DNA of 64,000 bases from Lachnospiraceae bacterium (GCA_910575075.1 CAJTCY010000018.1:49359-113358); one strand, 5' to 3'. Shown: positions 1 to 9,177, counted from the first letter of the stretch. Numbers and translations are program-made. Notes: generated by a model from the letters alone, not told the origin.

Positions 1-3
1 AAC

Positions 4-41
4 GAATCCCTCGGCTGTAATGGCGTACAGTTGAGGGATTC
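4..41 (+). terminator. Terminator of the gene left of the window
   Basis: Arms GAATCCCTC (4-12) and GAGGGATTC (33-41) are perfectly complementary, with a second inner stem CTGT/ACAG (15-18 with 27-30). The sequence TTCTTTCCC follows. This looks like the end of a transcription unit lying outside the window. Confidence 0.6.
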
Positions 42-42
42 T

Positions 43-91
43 TCTTTCCCATAAGAGAAATAACAATTATGCGCAGTTCGCGGAGAGGAAG
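43..91. repeat. Dispersed 49-nt repeat, copy A
   Basis: This stretch aligns without gaps to 44196-44244. 44 of 49 positions are identical and all five differences are transitions. The shared core includes AATTATGCGCAGTT and GCGGAGA. It lies directly after a terminator here, while the other copy follows a helicase terminator. No coding potential is evident. Confidence 0.65.
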
Positions 92-217
92 CCATAGGAC
101 CACCTGTTCTGGCTGGTTGTCATGTTTACAGGAATTCCTTTTGATGATATAATGAACTGGAAAATTACAGGCGCAAGTAAGGTTTGTGCATTGCCAGAAG
201 GCTGCAAGGAGGAAAAC

Positions 218-1276
218 ATGTTAAATTTTACGGTAGGTCCAGTTCAGGAATATGAGAATGTCTTAAAAATTGGAGGGAATCGCACACCATATTTCCGAAA
301 TGCCAGTTTTTCAAAGATTATGCTGGAAAATGAAGAAATGTTAAAAGAATTGGCATATGCTCCTGCGGACGCGAGAGCAGTTTTTTTGACGGCGTCAGGC
401 ACAGGCGCTATGGAAGCCGCTGTTATGAATCTGTTTACCGGGCGGGATAAAGTGCTTGTGGTAAATGGCGGTGGGTTTGGAAAGCGTTTTTCAGAGATAT
501 GTGACGTACATCATATTCCCTGTCAAGAGCTGGTGGTTCCTTTTGAAGAGGCGCTGACAGAGGAAATGCTTTCGCAGTATGAAGGGCAGAATTTTACCGG
601 GCTGCTGATAAATATGAATGAGACATCCATTGGAAAATTGTATGATATGAATCTGGTGGCAGATTTCTGCAGGCGCAATCATCTCTGGCTGGTAGTAGAC
701 GCCATCAGCGCTTTTCTTGCAGACCCTTTTGACATGCAAAAATGGGGGATTGACGTTATGATTGCCAGTTCTCAGAAAGCGCTTGCAGTCCCACCGGGAA
801 TATCCATGCTGGTTCTTTCCGACAGAGCTGTGAAACGTGTAAACGATATGCAGGCAGAAAGTTTTTATTTTAATTTGGCGGATGCATTGAAAAACGGAGA
901 AAGAGGACAGACCCCGTTTACGCCGGCAGTCAGCATTCTGCTGCAGGTACATGCAAGGCTTCAGGAGCTGGTAAAAATTGGTGTGGAGCAGGAGAACCAG
1001 CGGATTGCGGACCTGGCAGCCCATTTCAGGGAAGGAATGAAAAGCCTGCCGTTTACCATTGCCTGCCCTTCTCTGTCAAATGCAGTGACACCCTTGATGA
1101 CAGAAGGGATCTCAGCGCATTGGATTTTTGAAGAGCTTGAGAGAAAGTACCATATATGGGTTTGCCCCAACGGTGGAGAATTGCGGGACAAGCTTTTCAG
1201 GGTAGGGCATATCGGTGATTTGACATTTGAGGATAACGAATATTTATTGGAGGCGTTTCAAAAAATTTTGGCATAA
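218..1276 (+). CDS. Class V aminotransferase (AEP/alanine-glyoxylate transaminase-like)
   Basis: This 352-residue PLP enzyme belongs to the class V aminotransferases, the group that includes 2-aminoethylphosphonate:pyruvate and alanine:glyoxylate transaminases. It opens with TVGPV, has a glycine-rich phosphate-binding segment ASGTGAMEA at about 59-67, a cofactor-ring Asp at D161 and the Schiff-base lysine in SSQKAL (K187). ATG 218 is chosen because GGAGG at 209-213 precedes it; the frame is open upstream to 122 but without a good ribosome site. It is the first gene of the glycan island and is followed after 17 nt by a cytidylyltransferase. That pairing suggests it makes an amino-containing precursor for a nucleotide-activated head group. 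Aminoethylphosphonate is one possibility, but no phosphoenolpyruvate mutase is visible in the window. Family certain, substrate not. Confidence 0.85.
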   Translation: MLNFTVGPVQEYENVLKIGGNRTPYFRNASFSKIMLENEEMLKELAYAPADARAVFLTASGTGAMEAAVMNLFTGRDKVLVVNGGGFGKRFSEICDVHHIPCQELVVPFEEALTEEMLSQYEGQNFTGLLINMNETSIGKLYDMNLVADFCRRNHLWLVVDAISAFLADPFDMQKWGIDVMIASSQKALAVPPGISMLVLSDRAVKRVNDMQAESFYFNLADALKNGERGQTPFTPAVSILLQVHARLQELVKIGVEQENQRIADLAAHFREGMKSLPFTIACPSLSNAVTPLMTEGISAHWIFEELERKYHIWVCPNGGELRDKLFRVGHIGDLTFEDNEYLLEAFQKILA

Positions 1277-1293
1277 AAGGATGAGGAGGTACC

Positions 1294-2007
1294 ATGAACA
1301 TAGCTATGGTGATAGCGGGCGGCAAGGGCGTCCGCATGAATCAGGACATACCCAAACAGTTTCTAAATATTAACGATAAACCGGTAATTATCTATACTCT
1401 TTTGGCATTTCAGCAGCATCCAGAGATAGATGCCATTATGGTGGTGTGTATTGAGGGATGGCAGACGATTTTGGAGGCATATGCCAAACAGTTTGATATT
1501 ACGAAGCTGAAATGGATTACAGAAGGCGGCGAAAATGGACAGGGTTCTATACGAAATGGAATCAAAGAGCTGGAGAAACATTGCAAGCCGGACGATATGG
1601 TGTTAATTCATGATGCGATCAGGCCGAATTTATCTCAGGAGATTATTTCCGGCTGTATCGCCTCATGCCGCCTCAATGGTTCTGCCATAACCGTGATTCC
1701 CTGTGCGGAGGCCATGCTTATGAGATGCGGGGATGGAAGGCAGTCAGAAGAAATGATAGACCGTGATTCTCTGGCGAGGACGCAGACGCCTCAGGCTTTT
1801 CCGTTGGCAAAACTGATCTGGGCGCATCAGGAGGCTGAGAAACGGGGAATTACAAATTCTGTGGCAACTTGTACCCTGATGATTGAATTGGGAGAAAAGG
1901 TGCATTTCTGTTCTGGTTCTGAGAAAAATGTAAAAATAACAACGACGGAAGATATTGAGATTTTTAAGGCGCTTTTAATGGCGAAAAAGGATGAGTGGAT
2001 GAAATGA
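1294..2007 (+). CDS. IspD/TarI-like cytidylyltransferase
   Basis: This 237-residue nucleotidyltransferase belongs to the IspD family, which transfers CMP from CTP to a phosphorylated alcohol. Visible signatures are AGGKGVRM at 8-15, PKQF at 20-23 and IHDAIRP at 105-111. Its position between an aminotransferase and a LicD protein argues for a role in activating a head group (as TarI makes CDP-ribitol) rather than for isoprenoid synthesis, although IspD activity cannot be excluded. A GAGGAGG ribosome site precedes ATG 1294. Its stop overlaps the start of the next gene in an ATGA arrangement, so translation of the two is probably coupled. Confidence 0.85.
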   Translation: MNIAMVIAGGKGVRMNQDIPKQFLNINDKPVIIYTLLAFQQHPEIDAIMVVCIEGWQTILEAYAKQFDITKLKWITEGGENGQGSIRNGIKELEKHCKPDDMVLIHDAIRPNLSQEIISGCIASCRLNGSAITVIPCAEAMLMRCGDGRQSEEMIDRDSLARTQTPQAFPLAKLIWAHQEAEKRGITNSVATCTLMIELGEKVHFCSGSEKNVKITTTEDIEIFKALLMAKKDEWMK

Positions 2008-2903
2008 GTAAAAAAGTAGAATTGTCATCAGAAGATTTGAGAACACTTCAGTTGATTGAACTGGAAATGATTGTGGAAGTAGACCGTATCTGCAGAAATA
2101 ACGGGATTCAGTATTCATTAGATGGGGGAACTCTTTTAGGGGCGGCACGGCATAAAGGTTTTATTCCATGGGATGACGATGCAGATGTGATCTTTACAAG
2201 ACACGAATACGCAAAGTTCTGCCGTGCCTGTAAGAAGGAGCTTGACAGAGAAAGGTTCTTCTTACAGGAATACCGGACAGATGAAAATTACAGATGGGGA
2301 TATGCAAAAATCCGAAGAAAAGGAACGGAATTTATCCGTCTGGGGCAGGAACATATGAAGTACAAAACAGGTGTGTGCATCGACGTGTTTGTAGTGGATC
2401 ATGTGCCGGATGGAGCGTTGATGCGCAGGCTGTACTATGGTGCAAACTTCTTTATCCGAAAAGTGATGTACTCTGAACTGGGACAGACGGCGGCAGACAA
2501 TTTGCTGCTGAGGAAAATGTACCGCCTCTTATATCATATACCCAAGGATTCTATGTTTCATCTGCGTAACTGCCTGGCGGCCAGATGTAATCGCAAAAAC
2601 ACGGAACTGGTAAGCCATCTTTTGTATCCATATCCTTCGAAAGAGACAAAATACGGAATGCCGGCAGAATGCTTTGAACATTATCGTGACATAGAATTTG
2701 AAGGCATGCAGCTTCGCGGTTTTGTGGATTATGACAGATATCTTACCCTGCTGTACCATGACTATATGGAACTTCCTCCTGTGGAAAAAAGACAGGGGCC
2801 AGGGGAAGCGTCCAGTATAAAATTGATTGACATCACATTGGAAGAGATTCAGAAAAGGAAAGCAAAGGCAGACAAAGAACGATGGAAGAAACGAGGAATG
2901 TAA
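2004..2903 (+). CDS. LicD family phosphotransferase (first copy)
   Basis: This is a 299-residue LicD protein. The family transfers phosphocholine, phosphoribitol or related phospho head groups from CDP donors to surface sugars. The family signature LLGAARHKGFIPWDDD lies at 44-59, with the acidic DDD expected to bind metal. ATG 2004 overlaps the upstream TGA (ATGA); an in-frame GTG at 1995 is the alternative. It probably uses the CDP donor made by the preceding gene. A second LicD gene follows at 3972, so two different substituents or acceptor positions may be involved. Confidence 0.88.
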   Translation: MSKKVELSSEDLRTLQLIELEMIVEVDRICRNNGIQYSLDGGTLLGAARHKGFIPWDDDADVIFTRHEYAKFCRACKKELDRERFFLQEYRTDENYRWGYAKIRRKGTEFIRLGQEHMKYKTGVCIDVFVVDHVPDGALMRRLYYGANFFIRKVMYSELGQTAADNLLLRKMYRLLYHIPKDSMFHLRNCLAARCNRKNTELVSHLLYPYPSKETKYGMPAECFEHYRDIEFEGMQLRGFVDYDRYLTLLYHDYMELPPVEKRQGPGEASSIKLIDITLEEIQKRKAKADKERWKKRGM

Positions 2904-3955
2904 TGTTTGACGCTACATGTTATGAAGAGCAGTTGAAGAAGGCAGTAGCTGATCTGGGAGAGAACTGGCAGTATTTGGAGGGCAGGAGCATCGTAGTTAC
3001 AGGCGCGACAGGGCTGATAGGATCGGCTCTGATTGATGTACTGTGCTGCGCGCAGGCCCTTGGCGCAGCGAAGATGGATATCTATGCCGCATCCCGGAAC
3101 CTGGAACGGATGCAGCAGCGTTTCCATTCATGGGAAACACTTTCATTTATCCGCTATGAGGCGGCAGAAGCGCTGCAATGGGAGCAGAAATTTGATTATG
3201 TGATTCACTGCGCCGGTAACGGACAGCCTGGCGACATCGCCAGAGAGCCCGTGGAAACAATGATGGGCAGTATACTGGGGCTTTACCATTTGCTGGAACA
3301 CATCAAAATGAGCGGCGGCAAGTGCCGAATGCTCTATGTTTCCACCAGTGAAATATATGGAAACAGAGATCACAGCGGCTCTGAATGGTATACAGAAGAG
3401 GATTATGGCAGACTGGATATTTTAAATGTAAGGGCATGTTATCCTTCTGTGAGAAGGGCGGCGGAAACCCTAAGTGTATCTTATATAGAAGAGTATGGAC
3501 TTGATGTTGTGATTGCACGTCCAGGACATATCTATGGACCAAATGTGATAGACAGAGACAACAGGGTGTATGCACAGTTTATCAGAGACGCTCTGGCCAA
3601 AAGAGATATTGTAATGAAGAGCCAGGGGACTCAGCTGCGTTCCTATTGCTATGTGCTTGACTGCGTGACGGCGATGCTGACGCTTTTGATTTCCGGTGAA
3701 AAGGGAACGGCATATAATATTTCCAATAAGGAGTCGGTTGTTACCATACGGCAGCTGGCAGAGGAAATTGCAGGACAGGCAGGCAGGAAGGTTATTTGTA
3801 CCCAGGCAGAGGATTGGGAGAAGAAAAGCTATAACCTCATGGATGTCTCTGCTTTGAATGCAGAAAGGTTAGAGTCACTTGGCTGGCGGGGACGCTATAA
3901 CCTGCAGGCGGGAGTGAAGGCAACACTGGATGCGCTGGAAGCATTTTGTAGCTGA
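2903..3955 (+). CDS. NAD-dependent sugar epimerase/dehydratase (SDR)
   Basis: This 350-residue extended short-chain dehydrogenase probably modifies a nucleotide sugar. The Rossmann motif TGATGLIG is at 33-40, the substrate-loop motif STSEIYG at about 147-153, and the active-site segment YPSVRR starts at Y180. In the family the residue four after the tyrosine is lysine; here it is R184 (codon AGA), a conservative but unusual change at a catalytic position. ATG 2903 shares one base with the LicD stop (TAATG) and has an ACGAGGA ribosome site; an upstream in-frame ATG at 2882 is less likely. It belongs to the glycan operon. Its exact sugar substrate cannot be read from the sequence. Confidence 0.85.
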   Translation: MFDATCYEEQLKKAVADLGENWQYLEGRSIVVTGATGLIGSALIDVLCCAQALGAAKMDIYAASRNLERMQQRFHSWETLSFIRYEAAEALQWEQKFDYVIHCAGNGQPGDIAREPVETMMGSILGLYHLLEHIKMSGGKCRMLYVSTSEIYGNRDHSGSEWYTEEDYGRLDILNVRACYPSVRRAAETLSVSYIEEYGLDVVIARPGHIYGPNVIDRDNRVYAQFIRDALAKRDIVMKSQGTQLRSYCYVLDCVTAMLTLLISGEKGTAYNISNKESVVTIRQLAEEIAGQAGRKVICTQAEDWEKKSYNLMDVSALNAERLESLGWRGRYNLQAGVKATLDALEAFCS

Positions 3956-3971
3956 GGCATGGAGGAGAGAG

Positions 3972-4919
3972 ATGCTGGAATTTGAACAACAATTTTTTGA
4001 GGAAGAGGTACGCGACGGCTTTCATATCAGCTCCATGATGAAAAAAGCATGGGCAGTAGAAATGGAGGTATTGTCTCAGGTCAGCGCAGTCTGCAAAAAG
4101 CATGGTATTCCATATTATGCTGCTTATGGCACTCTGCTGGGAGCGATACGCCATAAGGGATTTATACCATGGGACGATGATATTGATATTATCTTGAAAC
4201 GTAAAGATTATATTCGGCTGCTGAACCTTCTGCCGGCAGAGCTTCCAGAAGGATATTTTGTGAGCAGTTATTATACAAGCGAAGCACATTGCCAGCCATG
4301 GGCAGCAGTTATGAACACAAAACATATACTGAAAGATGCAGAGAAGATTAAACAGTTCTGGGGATGTCCCTATGTGTGCGGGATTGATGTTATGGTATTG
4401 GATTTTGTACCCCAGGATGCCGCGGAAGATGATATGTACATGAATATGTACAATATCGTGTTTGGAACGGCGAAATGTTTTAATGAATATAAAGCCAGCG
4501 GTGAACTGTATCAATTTCTTCCTCAAATTGAGCAGTTTTGTGGTGTTACCCTGAGAGATGATGATACATTGCAGAGACAGTTGTATTTGCTGGCAGACCG
4601 GATTGCCGGTCTGTATCAGGAGGAAGAGTGTGCGGAACTGACAATGGTTACCGGACGTATGAACCGCGGGAACAAAAATTTTAAATTTGATAAACAATGG
4701 TTTTCTCAGACAATTGAGGTCCCTTTTGAGAATATTACAATTTCAGTTCCCAAAGAGTATGATAAGATTTTGAGAACTTTTTTCGGAGAAGATTATATGA
4801 CCCCGATCCGATTTGGAAGCGGACATGATTATCCATTTTATAAACGGCAGCAGCAGTTTTTAGACGATAACCATATCATACTTCCTATTCCTAATGATAT
4901 TGAGGATGAAGTTGTTTGA
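3972..4919 (+). CDS. LicD family phosphotransferase (second copy)
   Basis: This is a second LicD protein, 315 residues, with LLGAIRHKGFIPWDDD at 55-70. It diverges clearly from the first copy outside the motif, so it is unlikely to be a recent duplicate and may move a different head group or use a different sugar acceptor. ATG 3972 is chosen because of the GGAGGAGA sequence at 3961-3968; the reading frame is open back to 3930. It lies 16 nt after the epimerase and is part of the same plus-strand operon. Confidence 0.88.
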   Translation: MLEFEQQFFEEEVRDGFHISSMMKKAWAVEMEVLSQVSAVCKKHGIPYYAAYGTLLGAIRHKGFIPWDDDIDIILKRKDYIRLLNLLPAELPEGYFVSSYYTSEAHCQPWAAVMNTKHILKDAEKIKQFWGCPYVCGIDVMVLDFVPQDAAEDDMYMNMYNIVFGTAKCFNEYKASGELYQFLPQIEQFCGVTLRDDDTLQRQLYLLADRIAGLYQEEECAELTMVTGRMNRGNKNFKFDKQWFSQTIEVPFENITISVPKEYDKILRTFFGEDYMTPIRFGSGHDYPFYKRQQQFLDDNHIILPIPNDIEDEVV

Positions 4920-4971
4920 GGAAAAAGTATTGAACTGGCAGAACAGGATAGCAGATAATGGGAGAACAGGT

Positions 4972-6075
4972 ATGGAAGAAATGATTAGGGAACTGGAATA
5001 TAAGGTATCTGATCTGGAAGAGAAAATTTTAAAATTGCAGGAAGAAAATCTGTCAAATAAAAAGGGAAGCAACGCTATGTTAAAGGCAATACGGGAACTG
5101 TATGAAATTAACAGGCAGATGATGATTCAGCTTTCTAAAGTGGTGGAAGACCAGACGTCATTGGATATTAATATGGGGGTGGCCAGAGCACGGTGCGACA
5201 ATTTGCCCTTTGAACTGCTGGACCCCTTATTAAAGCGAGATTCCTATCGTTTTCCAGTAATTAAGGATGCAGATGAGACATTAAATGAGATTATTGACCA
5301 TAAAAAATCCATCGCCCGGTTTGGGGATGGTGAATTTTCACAGATTGTCAAACTGGACCGCCATAAATTTCAAAAACTGGATGAAAGGCTGGGAGAGAGA
5401 CTGAAGGAAGTGCTTTACAGCCATCATCCTAATATGCTTATCGCGATTGCCAATAATTACGGGTCGTTACAGGATTTTACAGATGCCGCAGCGGATGCGG
5501 TGCGTATTTATATGGCAAATGGAAATACGAGGCAGCAGCATATGGAATTGTTGGAACATGACAGAGTGTATTATGACGCCTATGTGTCCCGTCCATATGT
5601 GATGTACAAGGATCAAATGACAGAAGCGCCCAGAAAGCGTTTCGAGCGTTTGAAGGATATTTGGAAAGGACGCAGTGTAATAATTGTGGAGGGAGCGCAG
5701 ACCAGAATGGGAATAGGAAATGATCTGCTGGAAGGCGCGGGGGAGATTAAACGTATTCTTGCACCGGCAGCCAGCTCCTTTGACCGGTATGATGATATTT
5801 TGAAAACTTCATTAGAATATGCCCAAAAAGATACATTGTTCCTGATTGCAATGGGACCGTCGGCAGGAGTGCTTGCTTATGATCTGACCGTGGAGGGATA
5901 TCAGGCTGTTGATATCGGGCACTTAGACTTGGAATATGAGTGGTTCCTTGCAGGGAAAGGCGAACGTATTCCGGTGCCGTATAAATATAATAACGAAGTG
6001 GAAGGCGGCGATATGGCAGAGGAGATTGATGATCCTGTGTACGAAGGTCAGATTATTGCGGATTTACAGGCATAA
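4972..6075 (+). CDS. GT-D fold (DUF1792-type) glycosyltransferase with N-terminal coiled coil
   Basis: The 367-residue product has a charged heptad-like helix at about 5-60 followed by a domain resembling the GT-D/DUF1792 glycosyltransferases known from serine-rich-repeat adhesin glycosylation. The diagnostic acidic segment RFGDGEF is at 116-122. ATG 4972 is preceded by GGGAG at 4960-4964; ATG 4906 and 4894 are in frame but overlap the LicD gene and lack a good ribosome site. A glycosyltransferase that extends a protein-linked sugar fits the flagellin-modification reading of this island. The domain call rests on motif recognition and the coiled coil is inferred from heptad-like composition. 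Confidence 0.75.
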   Translation: MEEMIRELEYKVSDLEEKILKLQEENLSNKKGSNAMLKAIRELYEINRQMMIQLSKVVEDQTSLDINMGVARARCDNLPFELLDPLLKRDSYRFPVIKDADETLNEIIDHKKSIARFGDGEFSQIVKLDRHKFQKLDERLGERLKEVLYSHHPNMLIAIANNYGSLQDFTDAAADAVRIYMANGNTRQQHMELLEHDRVYYDAYVSRPYVMYKDQMTEAPRKRFERLKDIWKGRSVIIVEGAQTRMGIGNDLLEGAGEIKRILAPAASSFDRYDDILKTSLEYAQKDTLFLIAMGPSAGVLAYDLTVEGYQAVDIGHLDLEYEWFLAGKGERIPVPYKYNNEVEGGDMAEEIDDPVYEGQIIADLQA

Positions 6076-6163
6076 CGTTTATTTGGTGAAAGAGCGGTTT
6101 ATATTTTGAGGAATTTATGCAAAGCGCACTGAAGCAAGAGGAAGGGGACGGAGGAAAAATATT

Positions 6164-7609
6164 ATGAATGCAGAGGAAGTTTATGCAAGGCGTGTAGAAG
6201 AGCTGATGGACGGAATAGACAAGGGAGAGTTTTCAGATATTGCCAATCCGCCTCAGGCATACAGCTACGGCCATCTGGCGGCACTGTTTTATTTCGCGCA
6301 GGTGCTTCAAAATGGCAAAAAATTGTATGAACAGTTATATGATAGAGTTATCTCATTTGGAACATACCATGTCAGGAAAAAAGTAGAAAACGGTGAAAAG
6401 ATAAAGATTGCTTTTCTGGCAATTTCAGCCGCTGAATGGGCAGTTGAAAATGTGTATAGAATGCTCGAAAAAGACGAACGGCTGGAATGTTACGTCATAG
6501 TCTGTCCTTTAATGGACAGGGAAAGGGAAAACCGGGAGAAAACGGAGGAACAGACCTGGCATTTTTTTAAAAAGCATGGATATGAGGCCAGACGTGTATA
6601 CGATAAGGAGCAGGACGTCTGCCAGGGATGGGAAGCGGCAGGGGGAATGCCTGATCTTGTGGTGCATGCCACACCCTGGTATCATTCGCTGCCGGAAGCA
6701 TTTTGGATCGAACGTTTTCCCCTGCGTGTAATAAACTGCTATATACCATATGGGATTTATGTTGCAGACAGCATGGATGGGAATTATGCTAAAAAATTTA
6801 TTTATAACAAAGAATTTGTAAACATGCAGTGGAAGGTGTACGCAGATTCAGCGCTGAACCTGTCAGGATATGAGACATATGAATTGCTGCATGGCAAGAA
6901 TATAACCTATTCCGGGTATGCTAAAATGGACTGCTTTCAGGAACGAAGAGATTATACGAAGGAAGAGCTTCGCAGTATCTGGAAATTCCCCCAAGAAGCT
7001 GGCAGCGGAGAAATGAAACGTCTGATTATCGCGCCGCATTATTCTCTGGAAGCGTCTGCGATGGTACAATATGCGACTTTTGCAAAGAATGTATATTTCT
7101 GGCTGTATTTGGCGCAGAAATATCAGGATAAAATTACATTCATTTTTAAGCCTCATCCTAATCTGAGATGGAAAGCAGTGGAGACACATCTGTTTCCTTC
7201 CTATGAGGAATATGACAGGTATCTTGAAAAGTGGAATACTCTTCCAAATGCAAGGGTAGCGGAGGAAGAGAGTTATCTGGATATGTTTGCGACCTCAGAT
7301 GGAATGATTATGGATTCGGGTTCTTTTATCGGGGAGTATATGTATGTAGATAAGCCGCTGCTGTTTCTTACCAGAGAGGAACAGGCATTTAACAGTCTGG
7401 GAGAGCATTTAATTTCCGGTTATTATCATGCAAGGGGAGAAGACTATATTGCCATAGAACAGTTTGTGGAGCAGGTGATTCTCAAAGGTGATGATGCTAT
7501 GCAAGAAAAACGACACAGAGTTTTTCATGAAACCCTGGATTATACGGGCAGAAATGGGTGTCTGGCTTCTGAATATATTGTAAAGGATATTCAGGGTTTA
7601 CTGGAATAA
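6164..7609 (+). CDS. CDP-glycerol glycerophosphotransferase-like protein
   Basis: This 481-residue protein resembles the TagB/TagF family, which moves a phospho-alcohol from a CDP donor onto a sugar or polymer. The C-terminal half carries the family segments APHYS at about 290, KPHPNLRW at 329-336 and DSGSFIGEY at 384-392. No membrane segment is evident, so it is probably cytoplasmic or peripheral. It starts a block (6164-10460) with a methyltransferase, racemase-like protein, HAD phosphatase and nucleotidyltransferase. That gene content recalls the C. difficile type A flagellin modification cluster, where a relative of this family attaches a phospho-amino acid to N-acetylglucosamine. By that analogy it would be the head-group transferase. 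Confidence 0.8.
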   Translation: MNAEEVYARRVEELMDGIDKGEFSDIANPPQAYSYGHLAALFYFAQVLQNGKKLYEQLYDRVISFGTYHVRKKVENGEKIKIAFLAISAAEWAVENVYRMLEKDERLECYVIVCPLMDRERENREKTEEQTWHFFKKHGYEARRVYDKEQDVCQGWEAAGGMPDLVVHATPWYHSLPEAFWIERFPLRVINCYIPYGIYVADSMDGNYAKKFIYNKEFVNMQWKVYADSALNLSGYETYELLHGKNITYSGYAKMDCFQERRDYTKEELRSIWKFPQEAGSGEMKRLIIAPHYSLEASAMVQYATFAKNVYFWLYLAQKYQDKITFIFKPHPNLRWKAVETHLFPSYEEYDRYLEKWNTLPNARVAEEESYLDMFATSDGMIMDSGSFIGEYMYVDKPLLFLTREEQAFNSLGEHLISGYYHARGEDYIAIEQFVEQVILKGDDAMQEKRHRVFHETLDYTGRNGCLASEYIVKDIQGLLE

Positions 7610-7709
7610 GGAATGGATGGTAAAGATATTCAAAAGTTAACGGGATTAGGAATTCGTGGAGAAATACTTGCTGCGCTGGCTCGGCAGCAAAGGTTAAGAG
7701 GAGATTTAT

Positions 7710-8447
7710 ATGCGCATTACAGAGAAAATAACAGATATTGATTACAGGGAGACGAAACGCTTTTTTAAAAACCGTGCAGAAAAGTTTTCTGTGGATAATC
7801 CATATTCTGTGACAATGTACCAGGATAATCATAAGGAACTGGCAGAGGAAAGAAACCGCAAAGAGACAGGCAAGCTCTGCCCGTTACTGAAGCTGAATTC
7901 AGAGTCGAAGGTGCTGGATGTGGCCTGTGGCATTGGAAGATGGGCAGATGCCCTGCCGGAAACGGTCAGAGAGTACTGCGGATTGGATTTCAGCAGAGAG
8001 CTGGTGGAGATTGCAAACCAGAGAAATACCCGGGAGAACTTTTCTTTTTTGGAGGGTGCAGCAGATGAACTGGAAGCGATTCTTGCGAAAAATGGAAAGG
8101 GAAGATTTAACAGGGCGCTGATGGTGGGAATTCTCATGTACTTAAACGACAGAGAATTAGGCAGTACCTTGACTCAGGTTGAAAAAAGCTGTGAAGAACA
8201 TTCTGTAATCTGTATTCGGGAACCGATTGGGATTAAAGACAGGCTTACGCTCAAAGATTATTTTTCAGATGAGCTTAAGGATCATTACAATGCCATATAC
8301 AGGACGCGTCAGGAGCTTATGGGATTTTTTGAAGATAGTCTTTTAAAAAACGGTTTTCATATTACGGAGGAAGGTTTTCTGTTCGATGAGGATGCGTTAA
8401 ACAATCGTAAAGAGACAGCGCAGTATTTTTATATACTGGAGAGGTAA
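7710..8447 (+). CDS. SAM-dependent methyltransferase
   Basis: This 245-residue class I methyltransferase has motif I VLDVACGIGRW at 68-78, followed by an acidic residue after the next strand (CGLDFS) and a hydrophobic motif IV region (RALMVGILMYL). A GAGGAG ribosome site precedes ATG 7710. It lies in the block that is compared here with the C. difficile type A flagellin set, whose product is a phospho-linked N-methylthreonine. An N-methylation of the amino acid head group would be a natural role but is not shown by the sequence. The next gene starts 4 nt after its stop. Confidence 0.82.
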   Translation: MRITEKITDIDYRETKRFFKNRAEKFSVDNPYSVTMYQDNHKELAEERNRKETGKLCPLLKLNSESKVLDVACGIGRWADALPETVREYCGLDFSRELVEIANQRNTRENFSFLEGAADELEAILAKNGKGRFNRALMVGILMYLNDRELGSTLTQVEKSCEEHSVICIREPIGIKDRLTLKDYFSDELKDHYNAIYRTRQELMGFFEDSLLKNGFHITEEGFLFDEDALNNRKETAQYFYILER

Positions 8448-8451
8448 GTAC

Positions 8452-9177
8452 ATGTACAGAGAAAAAATAGGGATTGTGGGAGGGTTCGGCGCATATGCGA
8501 CTTTAAATTTCTATCAGAGGATCTTGGAAAGTTTTGCGTCTGACAGTGAGAGAAATTATCCTCATATAATTATGGATAATAATTTTACCATGCCCAGCAG
8601 GACCAGGGCATTGTTATATGATGAGTGTTATGATGAGGTTGTACAGGGAATTGCAGATTCTCTGCGTATGTTATCAGAACAAGGGGCAGACAGAATGATA
8701 CTTGTATGCGGGACAGCTCATTATTTTCTGGACGATGTCTATAAGATTATTCCGCAGGTTCAGCAGAAAGTGATGGATATGATCCATATTCTGGGAGAGG
8801 AATTAAGAGAAAGCGGACGGAAGGAAGCCCTGGTAATAGCGGCAGAAGGGGCTCTGCTTAAGGAATTATATCCAAAGAGGCTCGCGAATTATCAAATCTG
8901 CTGTGAGAGTCCTTCTCAAGCGCATTATGAGAAAATACGGTATTTTATAGAGAGCGTGAAGAGAAATCAGATGACCCGGAAAACAGCATGGGAATTTTTC
9001 GGATTTTTGGAAGAATTTAAGGCCAAAAATGTGATATTAGGCTGCACGGAGTTTCCGGTTCTGGTAAAATATGTATCAGGCGTGCTAGAAGGATCGGTCT
9101 TGACAGAATGGAACCAGTACCAGTTTTGGGACCCGTTGGAGACGACCATTGACAGGCTGAAACGTACTTTATCATAG
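8452..9177 (+). CDS. Aspartate/glutamate racemase family protein
   Basis: This 241-residue Asp/Glu racemase superfamily protein retains both catalytic cysteines expected for two-base racemases: C86 in VCGTAHYF and C198 in LGCTEFPVL. It begins with IGIVGGFGAYAT, a typical phosphate or substrate-binding opening. Here it sits in a head-group synthesis block rather than near cell-wall genes, so it may set the stereochemistry of an amino acid that is attached to the glycan. I do not recall an equivalent in the C. difficile type A set, which makes this gene the notable addition. It could also act on another small acid. Confidence 0.82.
   Translation: MYREKIGIVGGFGAYATLNFYQRILESFASDSERNYPHIIMDNNFTMPSRTRALLYDECYDEVVQGIADSLRMLSEQGADRMILVCGTAHYFLDDVYKIIPQVQQKVMDMIHILGEELRESGRKEALVIAAEGALLKELYPKRLANYQICCESPSQAHYEKIRYFIESVKRNQMTRKTAWEFFGFLEEFKAKNVILGCTEFPVLVKYVSGVLEGSVLTEWNQYQFWDPLETTIDRLKRTLS

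Noticed and set aside
1294..2007. Housekeeping IspD of the MEP pathway
   Set aside because: Motifs allow it, but overlap with a LicD gene and location in a glycan island make a head-group cytidylyltransferase more likely; not fully excluded.
3837..4697. 286-residue minus-strand ORF
   Set aside because: It lies opposite the second LicD gene, which has clear motifs and a good ribosome site; the antisense product has no recognisable domain.
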